Shown here piece by piece: positions 7,743-16,739 of a DNA stretch of 64,000 nt; the first letter of the stretch is position 1; the number at the start of each line of letters is the position of its first letter. Source of the DNA: Verrucomicrobiota bacterium (GTDB lineage: Bacteria > Verrucomicrobiota > Verrucomicrobiia > Limisphaerales > J093); contig JAKQDD010000113.1 of NCBI GenBank assembly GCA_029556615.1, forward strand, positions 124,001 through 188,000, in the 5' to 3' direction. The notes beneath the pieces were generated by a model. That model was not told where the DNA came from, did not search any database, and saw only the letters and a list, made by a program, of their open reading frames with translations. Made by a program: the position numbers and the translations under genes.

Positions 7743-9950
7743 TCACGGCAAGCACGCATGGTTGATTGCCAGCACCAGCAGCGTGTTCAAACGCGGGACG
7801 CTAAACGTCACAGTCTCGCCACCGCGGCGCATTCGCAGCGCGCGGCCCGAGGGAAGGACACGCACCGACTGCACGCGCCGCGGCAGGCGCAGCCGCACCT
7901 CAATGCCATCCCCGGGGAGGTTCGGCAGGTCGTGCTGAAAATTGACCAGGCTTAGCACGTATCGGCTGCGGTCGGGCTGATGGAACAACGTCGCCTCCAC
8001 CGCCGGATGCGCCGTGACTTCGAACGTGGGCCGGGCACAAAGGCGGCGCAGCAGGCACACCAAGCTCTCTTGCAGCGTCTCGACCTCCTCGAGGAGCAAG
8101 GCGGAGTAAATGGCCGCGCCCTGCCCAAAGCGGTGATGCACGACCTCCGGTTGGTCTGTGACCTGCCAGGGCGGATTGCTGTGAATGCTCGAGAAACGCC
8201 GCGCGTCCGGGGCGGGCCACGGCAGCGTGCGCGTCGCCAGCACCGTCGCGCCCGCGTGCGCGCGAACGTCCATCGTCGGGCCGCGCACAAACGCCGGGTA
8301 CTTCGTGTCCCAGCCGGGAAACTCGGGGCGACCGGCCTCAGTCGGCGAGACGTAATGCTCGCGGTCCGACCAGTCCGCCTGGGCCAGGGACACCCCAAAC
8401 ACATCCGCCAGCATGAAGTCCGGCTGGCGCTGGCCGCTGTTCCTGACGAGCGACGTGGCTCCGCTGGCATAGAGCGTGCCGCCGGCCTGCACCCATTCGC
8501 GGATGGCGGAGACTTCCTGCTCCGACAAGTAATGAACGTTGGAAAGCACCAGCGTCTTGAGGCGCAGGAGTTGGCCGATGGACTTGCGGGTGACCATACG
8601 CCACGGCAGATGGTTGGCAATGAGCGCCCGCGCCGCTTGCATCGTGCTGCGCGTGTGGGTGTCCGCGCCATTGTCCACCTCGAGCACGGACTTGCCGTTG
8701 CTGCGCATGTCGAACCGCGAATCGAGGCTGTAGAACAGGCCGATGTCCGCGACGCGTTCGCCCCCCAGTTCGCGGTAGAACGGCATCAGCCGGTCGAACA
8801 CGCGGCCCATGCGGTCGTGGGCGTGCGGGTTGACGGTGCCGATGGGGTCGATGGCATCGATGAAGATGAAGGCTGCCGCGTCGGCGATCGCCGCGCTGGC
8901 CTTGGCTTCGAGCAACGCCTCGGACTTGCGGGCGGTGTGATCCTGCAGGCTCACCGAAAAACTGGTCTCGTAGCCGAACGGCCGCTTGGGCGTCAGATCC
9001 TCCAGGAGCTTCCGCACGAACGAGCCCTGCAATGCATCCCCGTAGAAGTCGCCTTGCAGGAAGTCGTTTTGGGCGACCAAGGGCCAGCTTGCGCCGTTGT
9101 TCCAGCTGCCAGGATAGATCGAGGCCTGGTGCTCGACGGTCGCTTGCGGACGCGCCGCCTTGACCGTGCTCGTGCAAATCTCCGCGAACTCGCCCAGCCA
9201 TTGCTCGCGTTTGCGCTGGAAAGTGGCCCAGCGTTCGTCCGTCCAGTCCACCGTGCGCGGCAGCTCGCCGCCGACTTCCTTGCGCCAGCGTTCCTGACAG
9301 TGGGCGCAGTAACAGACACACGTCCAGAACGTCATGTCGAAGCGCATGCCGTCCAGGTCAAACCGCTCCGCGATCTCGCGCGTCCAGGCGCGGACATACT
9401 CGCGGTAGGGCGAGTTGGGGCAGACGAACCCATGGCGGCTGCCGCGGCCAAAGGGCCCGCCATTCGGATGCACGATCCGCCAGTCGGGGTGTTGGTCGGA
9501 GGCCCAGCGGTCGTGGATCACGCTCACGTAGAGCACCACCGCGATGCCGCGCTGATGGCAGCGCTCGATCATCTCGGCCACAATGTCGCGGCCGTTCAAG
9601 CCGGCGTGCTGGCGGCCCACTGTCGTCGGGTAGTTGAACAGGCCGACGTGCGAGTGCGCGTAGCAGACGATGGACTGGGCGCGGGATTGGACGAGCGCTG
9701 CCACGTAGCGATCCGCGTTGAACTCGGACAGGAACCTCGGGTCCCAATCCGGGATGTGCATGTCAATGACCGCGCGTCGCCAGGCGTTTTCGAACCAGCG
9801 CGGGCCGAGGCGCGCGCCCGGCGAGGCGCGGCGTGGGCCGGTCCGGGCCGCCCAAGCAAGCGGCGGCAGCGCCGTGGCGACCAACCCACCTGCTACGGTG
9901 CCCGTGGCGGTCAGGAAGCGTCGTCGCGTCACTCGAGGATCGATGGGCAT
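7743..9950 (-). CDS. Tat-exported GHL6-type putative glycosidase with trimerisation-like domain
   Basis: 735 aa. The N-terminus has a twin-arginine signal (TRRRFLTATGTVAGG…PPLAWA). Residues ~50-400 form a barrel of the hypothetical glycosyl hydrolase 6 type: 'IDMHIPDWDPRFLSEF', 'VCYAHSHVGLFNYPT', 'LDGMRFDMTFWTCVCYCAHC'. The following region ('ADIGLFYSLDSRFDMRS…LVLSNVHYLSEQEVSAIREW') resembles the beta-galactosidase trimerisation (class I glutamine amidotransferase-like) domain, then a beta sandwich ends it. The CYCAHCQERW cluster is typical of these proteins. Probably periplasmic and folded before export. The substrate is unknown, though the context points to plant or algal glycans. Confidence 0.85.
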   Translation of the reverse strand: MPIDPRVTRRRFLTATGTVAGGLVATALPPLAWAARTGPRRASPGARLGPRWFENAWRRAVIDMHIPDWDPRFLSEFNADRYVAALVQSRAQSIVCYAHSHVGLFNYPTTVGRQHAGLNGRDIVAEMIERCHQRGIAVVLYVSVIHDRWASDQHPDWRIVHPNGGPFGRGSRHGFVCPNSPYREYVRAWTREIAERFDLDGMRFDMTFWTCVCYCAHCQERWRKEVGGELPRTVDWTDERWATFQRKREQWLGEFAEICTSTVKAARPQATVEHQASIYPGSWNNGASWPLVAQNDFLQGDFYGDALQGSFVRKLLEDLTPKRPFGYETSFSVSLQDHTARKSEALLEAKASAAIADAAAFIFIDAIDPIGTVNPHAHDRMGRVFDRLMPFYRELGGERVADIGLFYSLDSRFDMRSNGKSVLEVDNGADTHTRSTMQAARALIANHLPWRMVTRKSIGQLLRLKTLVLSNVHYLSEQEVSAIREWVQAGGTLYASGATSLVRNSGQRQPDFMLADVFGVSLAQADWSDREHYVSPTEAGRPEFPGWDTKYPAFVRGPTMDVRAHAGATVLATRTLPWPAPDARRFSSIHSNPPWQVTDQPEVVHHRFGQGAAIYSALLLEEVETLQESLVCLLRRLCARPTFEVTAHPAVEATLFHQPDRSRYVLSLVNFQHDLPNLPGDGIEVRLRLPRRVQSVRVLPSGRALRMRRGGETVTFSVPRLNTLLVLAINHACLP

Positions 9951-10086
9951 AACGTAGCAACAGAGTCTCCTTGCCCGCGAAGGGATGCAACAACTCTGTC
10001 ACCCGCGGGGCCAGACGCCCGCCTGTGAATGGAGACTATGAGTCTGTCACCTTGTTCGCGGCACCGTTCCTCGGGACTGGATGCGG

Positions 10087-10109
10087 CATCGGTCTGAGGC
10101 GCGCCTCGC
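10087..10109 (-). repeat. Partial copy of dispersed repeat family III
   Basis: CATCGGTCTGAGGCGCGCCTCGC is the exact reverse complement of the first 23 bases after the A at 25101 (GCGAGGCGCGCCTCAGACCGATG). Only the left arm is present; the matching right arm (GCGCCTCGCTA) is missing. It sits in the 169-bp gap between the small membrane protein and the GHL6-type gene. Confidence 0.75.
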
Positions 10110-10119
10110 GGAAGCCGGG

Positions 10120-10359
10120 TCAGCCCCAAAACGCGTAGACGAGAATCTGCACGACGGCGACGAGGACCGCCCAGGCGCGCACACTCCGCCAGAGCGGCGG
10201 CCGGCTCTCGGTCTCCCCGAGCATCGTCGCCGGCAGGCTGACGAGAATCACGATCAGGGCCACAAAGGCGCCGATGAACGCCGCTTGGGCCAGCCAGTCC
10301 GGCCCGCCCGCAGCCGCGAGAACCCGGTGAGGCTCCGGAAGATTCGCAAGGAGCGTCAC
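10120..10359 (-). CDS. Small membrane protein translationally coupled to the SSS symporter
   Basis: 79 aa starting with GTG at 10359, which overlaps the TGA of the symporter by four bases (GTGA). The ORF track extends it upstream in another frame of the symporter; that part is a shadow. Two hydrophobic helices are visible, 'WLAQAAFIGAFVALIVILVS' (~20-40) and 'AWAVLVAVVQILVYAF' (~62-77), joined by a short charged linker. The strict overlap implies co-translation with the transporter. It may be an accessory subunit or stabilising peptide, but I recognise no family. Confidence 0.7.
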   Translation of the reverse strand: MTLLANLPEPHRVLAAAGGPDWLAQAAFIGAFVALIVILVSLPATMLGETESRPPLWRSVRAWAVLVAVVQILVYAFWG

Positions 10360-11894
10360 GGCTGATTCCTTCCCTTCGCCGGCAGCCAGCACACCAACCC
10401 GCGCAACCGTTCCTCGTCGTGGCCTGAGGTGAAGGCGCTCACGAGGGCGACTCCCGCCAGCGCCGCCACGAACGACCACCACGCCGTCCACAGGAACGGC
10501 ACCCCGCCCGGCACCCCCAGCAGCCACTCCGCCGAATTCAACACCGCCGAGGTGGACACGCCCACGATCATCCCGGCCACCCCGCCCCAGGGCGTGGCGC
10601 GCTTCGTCAACATGCCCAGCAACAGCAACGCCAGCAGCGGCCCCTGGAAGAAGGACAGAAACGTCTGGAAAGCTTCAAACACCGACCCGAATCCTCGCTT
10701 GATCGGATAGCTGATGGCGACGCCCCCCACCAGAAAAGCCACGACCAACCACCGGCCCACCTGCAGGCACTCGAGGTCCGTCGCCTCCCGACGGATGAAC
10801 GGGCGATACAAGTCGGTCACCACCATGGTGCTCGCCGAGCTGACATAGGAATCCAGATTCGATATCACGCCCGCGAAGAACGCGCCCATCACCACGCCCA
10901 ACACCCCGGGCGGCAGCAGGCGCGCCACCAGCATCGGAAGGACGCGGTTGCCGTCCCAATGCTCGCCCGGCGGCCCCAGTTCCGAGTGCAGCAGCGCCAC
11001 CCCCACCAGCCCCGGCAGCACCAGCAGAACCGGAAACACCAGCTTGATCGCCGCGCAGAAGACGTAGGAAGCGCGCGCCTCGTTCTGGGTCCGCGTGCCG
11101 AGCGTGCGTTGCACGATGGCCTGGTTGCCGATCCAGTAGGCCGGCCCCAGGACAAATCCCAGACCCAACAGCACCGCCGGCCACGGGTAAACCGGATGAT
11201 CCGCCGGCGGCAGCAGGTCCAAGTGATGCTGCGTCCAACTCATCTGACCGAGAGTCTCCTTGAGCTGCCCCCATCCGCCGGCTTTGGCCAAACCCAAGCC
11301 ACAGATCAGCGCGGCCCCCACTGTGAGCACGACACACGACACCGATTCGGTGAACACCACCGCCCGCAACCCGCCCAGGGCCGTGCACAACCCCACCACC
11401 GCCGCCGTGACCGCGACCGAGAACCAGAAGCTCCAGCCCAACAGACCCTCGAACATCGCGGCGGCACTGACAAAAATCGTGCCGAGCGTCCCCATCATGA
11501 ACAGCACCCAGATCACGGCGAAAAAGGTCCGCACCCCCAGATTGTAGCGGCGCCCCAGGTACTCCGGCACCGTGTAGACCCCCGCCAGCCAGAAGTAGGG
11601 CATGAACAGGAAGGCCGCGATCAGCACCGGGAAGATGCACCCGATGAAATCGAAATTCATCATCACGATCCCGTACCGGTAACCGTCCCCGGCCAGACCA
11701 ATCATGTCCTTCGCCCCGATGTCCGAGACCACCAGCGACATCCCAGCCGCCCACCAGGGCAGGGACTTGCCCGCGAGAAAGAAATCACGGCCGCCGCGGA
11801 TCCCCCGGCCCAGCCAGACGCCAAACGCCGTAATCCCGACCAGGTAGCCCACCACCAGGGCCACATCAACCGCGCTGAGCCGAACCATGGACAT
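10356..11894 (-). CDS. Sodium:solute symporter (SSS/SLC5 family), probably sugar uptake
   Basis: 512 aa, very hydrophobic, with about 13 membrane helices as usual for the family. Family signatures include 'GRDFFLAGKSLPWWAAGMSL' in helix 1 and its loop, 'YTVPEYLGRRYN', 'GPAYWIGNQAIVQRTLGTRT' and 'GVISNLDSYVSSASTMVVTDLYRP', which carry sodium-site and sugar-porter features. Sugar SSS proteins often sit next to glycoside hydrolases in Verrucomicrobiota and Planctomycetota, and here it is flanked by glycosidase-like genes on the same strand. It overlaps the downstream 79-aa membrane protein. Expected role: inner-membrane import of a mono- or oligosaccharide released by the neighbouring enzymes; the substrate is inferred only. 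Confidence 0.93.
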   Translation of the reverse strand: MSMVRLSAVDVALVVGYLVGITAFGVWLGRGIRGGRDFFLAGKSLPWWAAGMSLVVSDIGAKDMIGLAGDGYRYGIVMMNFDFIGCIFPVLIAAFLFMPYFWLAGVYTVPEYLGRRYNLGVRTFFAVIWVLFMMGTLGTIFVSAAAMFEGLLGWSFWFSVAVTAAVVGLCTALGGLRAVVFTESVSCVVLTVGAALICGLGLAKAGGWGQLKETLGQMSWTQHHLDLLPPADHPVYPWPAVLLGLGFVLGPAYWIGNQAIVQRTLGTRTQNEARASYVFCAAIKLVFPVLLVLPGLVGVALLHSELGPPGEHWDGNRVLPMLVARLLPPGVLGVVMGAFFAGVISNLDSYVSSASTMVVTDLYRPFIRREATDLECLQVGRWLVVAFLVGGVAISYPIKRGFGSVFEAFQTFLSFFQGPLLALLLLGMLTKRATPWGGVAGMIVGVSTSAVLNSAEWLLGVPGGVPFLWTAWWSFVAALAGVALVSAFTSGHDEERLRGLVCWLPAKGRNQP

Positions 11895-11961
11895 GGGTGT
11901 TCAGGTGCGGCGCCAGTCTACGGAACCCGGTTCCCGGGTGACAAGACCGTTTGCGGCTGCA

Positions 11962-14103
11962 TCAGGGGGCTCCTCGCCGATCAACGCCCGCCGGAGCTGC
12001 AATCGACGTCTCGACTTGATCCAGATCCACGCCCATGCGTTCGAACTCGGCGGCGGCATTGAGAAAGTGCGCCGTGATCCAGAAGACCGTCCAGCGCTCG
12101 CTGTAACCGCCGCGCAAGCGAAACACGTTGGACATGTCGCCGTGCTGGGCGAAGTTGGTTTGCTGGATCTGTTCGCCCTGGCTGCCGTACGGGTCGGTCA
12201 TCTGCCCGCAAGACCGGTACATGACCGCTGCCAGGCGCTTCAAATCCTCCCGCCGCAGATGATCCCCCATGCGCCAGATCTCGGGCGCAAACACCACGCC
12301 GAACACGTCGAGATGCTGGTTCTGGGCCGAGACGATCGTCCAGCCGCGCGTCTTGAGGCCGTGATCGCGCAACCGGCCCGCGGGCAGGTCAATGTCCCAC
12401 AGCACCGTGTACGACAGCATCACGTCCATGGCATGGGCCGCCCACTCGAGGTACTGCGGTTCTCCAGTCAGTTCGTGGAGGGCGAGGAAGCCCTGAAACC
12501 CCGCCCAAGCGCCCTCCTTGTCCTCACAGTGGGCGTCCAGCGTGCCCCCCCAATACGGCTCTGTCATGTCGAGATGCCGCCGGGCGTAGTACTCGCCCGC
12601 TTTGACGGCGGCGCGTCGATACTCCCCGTTGCCGAACAACTGGTAGCCCTTGCACAGCGGCGCGATGAAAAACGCCTCGGCGGTGTTGATCGGTTTCCAG
12701 CCGTCCTGGAGAATGCGCTGGGAATGCAGCGTGCACGCGCGTTTCAGGAACTCCTCCCAGGGACCGGTCGCGACGCCCTGCATCGTCCGGCCGATCAGAA
12801 TGGCCCGGGCGAACCCCTCCATCCCCTGCCCCTGGGACACGGGGTCCTGGCCGTCCCACGTGCCGGTGTCGGCATCGTAGCTCAGGAGGAAGCCGTTCGC
12901 ATTGAACGGGGACTGGGACAGAAGATCCAAGGCGCGCTGGCCGTAGCGGATCATGGCCGGGTCGCCCATGCGGCGCGCCAGCGCCAGCATCGCATAGCCT
13001 GCGGCGTCCGCCTGCCCGCACCAGCCCATCACATAGCGCGTGCCGCCCACGTAGTCCGGGTACATCTCGAAGCCGGCGTCATTGTCACGGTCGCGAAAGC
13101 GCGACAGCGCAAACCGGTGTTTCTCCCGCAGGATGTCATCGTACCGCGGCAGGCCCTCCGTTCCGCCGATTGGATTCAGACGCATGGCGGTCCGCAACGG
13201 CTGGCGGAAACCGCCGCCCTTCGCCGCCGCCGGCACCGCCTCGAGGTGGAAGGTCTTTTCCAACACCGAACCCGGCCTGAGATTCAACCACGTGTCCGGA
13301 TACTCGAGGAACTTGCCCTGCAGAGCCTTCGTAACGCTGTTGCGGTGATTGGCTGCCGTTGGGCCGGACAACGAGGCCAACTCGGTCCCGTCGTCAACCG
13401 AGGTCAATCCGAGCGTCCACCATTGGTCGTTCTGGTTTGCGCCGAAAGCCGGTGAGGGCAGGGTGTGCATCGCCGCGGCACGGGAACCAGCGCCCTCCTG
13501 CCACTCGACCATGACCCAGGGCGCCGAGAACCGGTGTTCCTCGACGAACGTCCTGTCCCCCGGTTGGCCGCGATGCACGATCACCGCGTGATTGCCCGTC
13601 TTTTCGCCTGCCGGATTGCCGTAGAGAACGACGCCCGGCAGCATCGGCCTGGCGTTCACCGCCCCCGGCACCCTCCAGCGCACCGCGAGGGTGCACCGGG
13701 GCAGAACCTCCCGACCTGTCCAGGTCCAACGCCGGATCCCGCGCACGATGCCCCCTTCGACCCGGTAGGAATCCCGAACCTCCAGCTTGCCGCCGGGCAG
13801 CGGGATCGCCCCCGCGACGATCGTCCAGTCGCCGGCCCGCTCGACCGTGTCCGGACTTCCATGAGCCCAACCGCTCGGCCAACCCTCAGCCCAGTCCGTC
13901 GCCACCGACCATAATCCCTCGGCCGGCGACTGAAAGAATGGGCGTCCCCCAAGCCAGACCTCGACGCGACGCGGCGGGCCCTCCGGGATTCTCAGTTCCG
14001 GGGCGCCGGCCTGCCCCGGCACGGCGCCCCACAGCAAGCCGGCGCCGAACATCGAAAGCGCAACCGCCACAGGACCATCAGCAAGCCGTTGGTACAGTCT
14101 CAT
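11962..14103 (-). CDS. Secreted alpha/alpha-barrel glycosidase-like protein, family unknown
   Basis: 713 aa from the ATG at 14103, which overlaps the upstream stop (ATGA at 14100-14103); the longer ORF-track version runs into the upstream gene's frame. An N-terminal export signal (MRLYQRLADGPVAVALSMFGAGLLWGAVPGQA) leads into a beta-rich domain to ~residue 330. The second half has repeated helical-hairpin segments with aromatic and acidic clusters ('MGWCGQADAAGYAMLALARRMGD', 'EGAWAGFQGFLALHELTG', 'SERWTVFWITAHFLNAAAEF'), consistent with a six-hairpin glycosidase or lyase fold. No catalytic residues can be named. It is co-transcribed, by overlap, with 14100..16619. Confidence 0.75.
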   Translation of the reverse strand: MRLYQRLADGPVAVALSMFGAGLLWGAVPGQAGAPELRIPEGPPRRVEVWLGGRPFFQSPAEGLWSVATDWAEGWPSGWAHGSPDTVERAGDWTIVAGAIPLPGGKLEVRDSYRVEGGIVRGIRRWTWTGREVLPRCTLAVRWRVPGAVNARPMLPGVVLYGNPAGEKTGNHAVIVHRGQPGDRTFVEEHRFSAPWVMVEWQEGAGSRAAAMHTLPSPAFGANQNDQWWTLGLTSVDDGTELASLSGPTAANHRNSVTKALQGKFLEYPDTWLNLRPGSVLEKTFHLEAVPAAAKGGGFRQPLRTAMRLNPIGGTEGLPRYDDILREKHRFALSRFRDRDNDAGFEMYPDYVGGTRYVMGWCGQADAAGYAMLALARRMGDPAMIRYGQRALDLLSQSPFNANGFLLSYDADTGTWDGQDPVSQGQGMEGFARAILIGRTMQGVATGPWEEFLKRACTLHSQRILQDGWKPINTAEAFFIAPLCKGYQLFGNGEYRRAAVKAGEYYARRHLDMTEPYWGGTLDAHCEDKEGAWAGFQGFLALHELTGEPQYLEWAAHAMDVMLSYTVLWDIDLPAGRLRDHGLKTRGWTIVSAQNQHLDVFGVVFAPEIWRMGDHLRREDLKRLAAVMYRSCGQMTDPYGSQGEQIQQTNFAQHGDMSNVFRLRGGYSERWTVFWITAHFLNAAAEFERMGVDLDQVETSIAAPAGVDRRGAP

Positions 14104-16619
14104 AAATCCCGGTTCTGCGAACTGAGAGCCGCTCCGATCACCGTCGGCGCCCCCCGGGTCCGAAGCTCCAGATTCAACAGTGCGCCCGGCACCGGAGTGC
14201 AGCCCACTGTCGCCTCTTGAACGCCCGAATCGACGCGCCCCGCCATGGCGTCCACCGCCACGCGCGCCACTTCCTTCCAGGCCGAATCGTGGATCGAAGC
14301 CGCCGCCCCACCGGTGTATTTCACGCAGCCGCCGGCAGGCAGGGCGCGCTCCTTCAAATCGGCGATCGGTCGGCCATTCAGCGTCAAGACAACACCGCTC
14401 ACGGGCTGCTTGGAGTTCGAGCGCACGATCCACTCGAGCGATTGGGGCGAATGGGCGTTGGTGAACGGCGCGCGGCTCGGGCTCGCCTGGCTCGCGTCGT
14501 GGGTGAACCGCGCCGACGCGATCTCGAACAGGTCCCATCGGGCCGGTCCCCGCGGTTCGAGGTGAAATTCCCGGCTGTTGTCGCGCAGTCTGGCCCTGAC
14601 CTCCGGCGGGAACACCCGGGCCATCCGCGCGGTTTCCCACTCCCGAATGGCGGAGAGTATGGCGGGAACCGCGCCAAACGCTTTCGCTGCATCCGCCGAG
14701 CGGGGATCAGCCTCCAACTGGGCGGTGCTCGCCAGGCTCGCGGCCAGAGCGAACCCGGCGTCGAATCCCGCGGCGCGCGCCAGCAGCCACTCGGCATCTT
14801 CGACGCTCGTATCCGGTCGCAGGGCGAACCAGCCGAGCATGTGCGGCATCAGGTTTCGTTCGAAATGCAGTTGGTTCTTGAAGCGATAGAGGGTCTGGCT
14901 CTCGCGGAACCCGGCATACCAGGGCTCGCCCCAGTTCATGCGGGTGTAGATGTGCCAGTTGAAGTGCCCCGGATTGCTGGCATCGTTGATCTGGCCGCGC
15001 AGTCCCGGCGCGAGCGCCTCATACCACGATTGGGTGAACAGCGTTCGCCCATACTGTCCCATGCCGGTCGACCACGCACCCTCGAGGCCGTCGAGCGAGA
15101 TCTGCAGCGTGCCCGCATGATTGCACAGCCGGGCGATCTGGCCGGCCACTTCCTTCGTCAACTCCGGATCGGTGAGAAACACCTTGTACCCATGGTCCAT
15201 GAGCTTGGCCACCGCCGTCCCCGGGGCGTGAGCCGCGGCTCGCGTCCCCCACGCCCCGCGCTGGCATTCGAGCAGCCGCCACGGCGCATTCGTGGATACC
15301 GCCCCGTAGCGGATCAGCTCCTCGCCGAGGACCACGGTGTTGAGCTCGGTCTTCCTGACGAACACGTCCGGCGACTCGACCGGGATCTCCTTCGCCTGAT
15401 CGTCCAGGCCGTTGACCAGCACGCTCGCCCCGATGCGGGCCAGGCGCGAATCGGGAACCGGAGTGACATAAGGATCGTTCGGCGTGATGAAGTTCGACAA
15501 GGTGTGGAAGCCGATGCGCACACCCGCGCGCCCCGCCTTCTCCACGCAGCCGCGCAAGCCGTCCCAGCCCCGGGGAAAGAGAGCGCGCCTCAGCGTGAAG
15601 TGGCCCCAGGTCTCGAACGGAGAGCTGTGGTACAGGTATCGCAAACCGGCGCGCCGCGTCATCTCGATCGCGCGGTCGACCGTCTGCTCGCCGAAATCAA
15701 CGATCAGATACGAACTGTTCGCGCCGGGCGCGACCTTGGCCCACACGCCGTCGAGCATCGGATGCGGCAGGCCCTCGGCCACCTCGATGGCGCCAATCGT
15801 CTCCAGAGCCTGCGGCGAGGGACAGGCAAACAGCGCGATCTTGCTGCCCATCACGCCGCCGTCGTCGTAGGCCGGAGCCACGTACCGGTCATGCCCCCAG
15901 TTCTCGATCACGCGGCTGCGATGGCGATTGCGACAAAACGCCTGGAGCACACTGCCGAAGCGGGTGTGCCGCGCGGTGTCGCCCCGGAACAACTGGTCCT
16001 TGTTGAGTTCGGGGGGGAGGTCGGCGTAGGCGCCGGGATCATCCGCCGTATAGCTTGTCGCCATGTCGTTCTCTTGCGCGGGATAGCCGCCGAGGGTCTT
16101 GGCGTTGAGCGCCTGGAGTCCCACGGCGAACTCGGGGTCCCGCACGACCCCCACGATCTCACCCACGATATGGCTGATCGCCACCGGGTAGGGGCCCCAA
16201 AGAACCATCTCGACCGTGTTCGACGGCCGCAGATCCACCAGTTCGAACACAACATGGGTCGTCTTGGTCTCGGCCCGAAGCACCGCGCGAAGGCCTCGAT
16301 CGCGAAAATGCAGCGTCAAATGCCGCGTGGCACCGTCCCAGTCGGCACGATCCGGCGCGCGCAAGGTCCCCTCCACGCGCACGCTCAGCACCGGGGCCGG
16401 TTGCCCGGCCGCAAGGTAGTCCCGGCCGGTGTCCCCCCGGACAATGCCGTTGAGCGCCCCGTCCGGCGCGATCTGGAACGTCGCGGCCCGCGTGCGCAGC
16501 GACACCAGGGTCTCGTCCGCAGCCGCACAAACCCGGAACGAAGGCTCCAGCGCCAGCACCGCCAGAACCCCGGCGACCCATGGGTTCAATCCAGGCGTGC
16601 CCGGAAGTGGTCTTGTCAT
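14100..16619 (-). CDS. Large secreted putative glycosidase, family unknown
   Basis: 839 aa with a weak N-terminal signal (…WVAGVLAVLALEPSFRVCAAADE). Residues ~35-240 look like a beta-sandwich substrate domain ('LVSLRTRAATFQIAPDGAL'). The centre has barrel-like strands: 'SSYLIVDFGEQTVDRAIEMT', 'RYLYHSSPFETWGHFTLRRA', 'GVRIGFHTLSNFITPNDPYV', 'GTLQISLDGLEGAWSTGMGQ'. The Asp and Glu in ISLDGLEG are candidate catalytic acids, but this is only pattern reading. A C-terminal beta domain follows. First gene of the minus-strand run: divergent from 16740 and overlapping 11962..14103 by four bases, so it probably heads an operon with the symporter. Confidence 0.75.
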   Translation of the reverse strand: MTRPLPGTPGLNPWVAGVLAVLALEPSFRVCAAADETLVSLRTRAATFQIAPDGALNGIVRGDTGRDYLAAGQPAPVLSVRVEGTLRAPDRADWDGATRHLTLHFRDRGLRAVLRAETKTTHVVFELVDLRPSNTVEMVLWGPYPVAISHIVGEIVGVVRDPEFAVGLQALNAKTLGGYPAQENDMATSYTADDPGAYADLPPELNKDQLFRGDTARHTRFGSVLQAFCRNRHRSRVIENWGHDRYVAPAYDDGGVMGSKIALFACPSPQALETIGAIEVAEGLPHPMLDGVWAKVAPGANSSYLIVDFGEQTVDRAIEMTRRAGLRYLYHSSPFETWGHFTLRRALFPRGWDGLRGCVEKAGRAGVRIGFHTLSNFITPNDPYVTPVPDSRLARIGASVLVNGLDDQAKEIPVESPDVFVRKTELNTVVLGEELIRYGAVSTNAPWRLLECQRGAWGTRAAAHAPGTAVAKLMDHGYKVFLTDPELTKEVAGQIARLCNHAGTLQISLDGLEGAWSTGMGQYGRTLFTQSWYEALAPGLRGQINDASNPGHFNWHIYTRMNWGEPWYAGFRESQTLYRFKNQLHFERNLMPHMLGWFALRPDTSVEDAEWLLARAAGFDAGFALAASLASTAQLEADPRSADAAKAFGAVPAILSAIREWETARMARVFPPEVRARLRDNSREFHLEPRGPARWDLFEIASARFTHDASQASPSRAPFTNAHSPQSLEWIVRSNSKQPVSGVVLTLNGRPIADLKERALPAGGCVKYTGGAAASIHDSAWKEVARVAVDAMAGRVDSGVQEATVGCTPVPGALLNLELRTRGAPTVIGAALSSQNRDL

Positions 16620-16739
16620 AGACAGGCATCCTCGAACATGGCGAAGCCCTTATACCGAGACGCCAACTGGAAGGGAAGCAGCATGGACATCCGGGGGCAT
16701 CGGGCGTATCCTGCCCCACAGTTCAACGCCTGCTGCCCC
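16620..16739. promoter_or_regulatory. Divergent intergenic region between the glycosidase operon and the two-halved membrane protein
   Basis: 120 bp separate outward-facing starts at 16619 (-) and 16740 (+). Any promoters for both transcription units should lie here or overlap the gene starts. I see no convincing -35/-10 pair and no clear operator palindrome. An upstream in-frame ATG at 16683 was not used as the plus-strand start because the signal peptide begins at 16740. Confidence 0.4.

Noticed and set aside
14217-16739. N-terminal 841 residues of the 2199-aa plus-strand ORF
   Set aside because: Antisense to 14100..16619; the real gene starts with the signal peptide at 16740.
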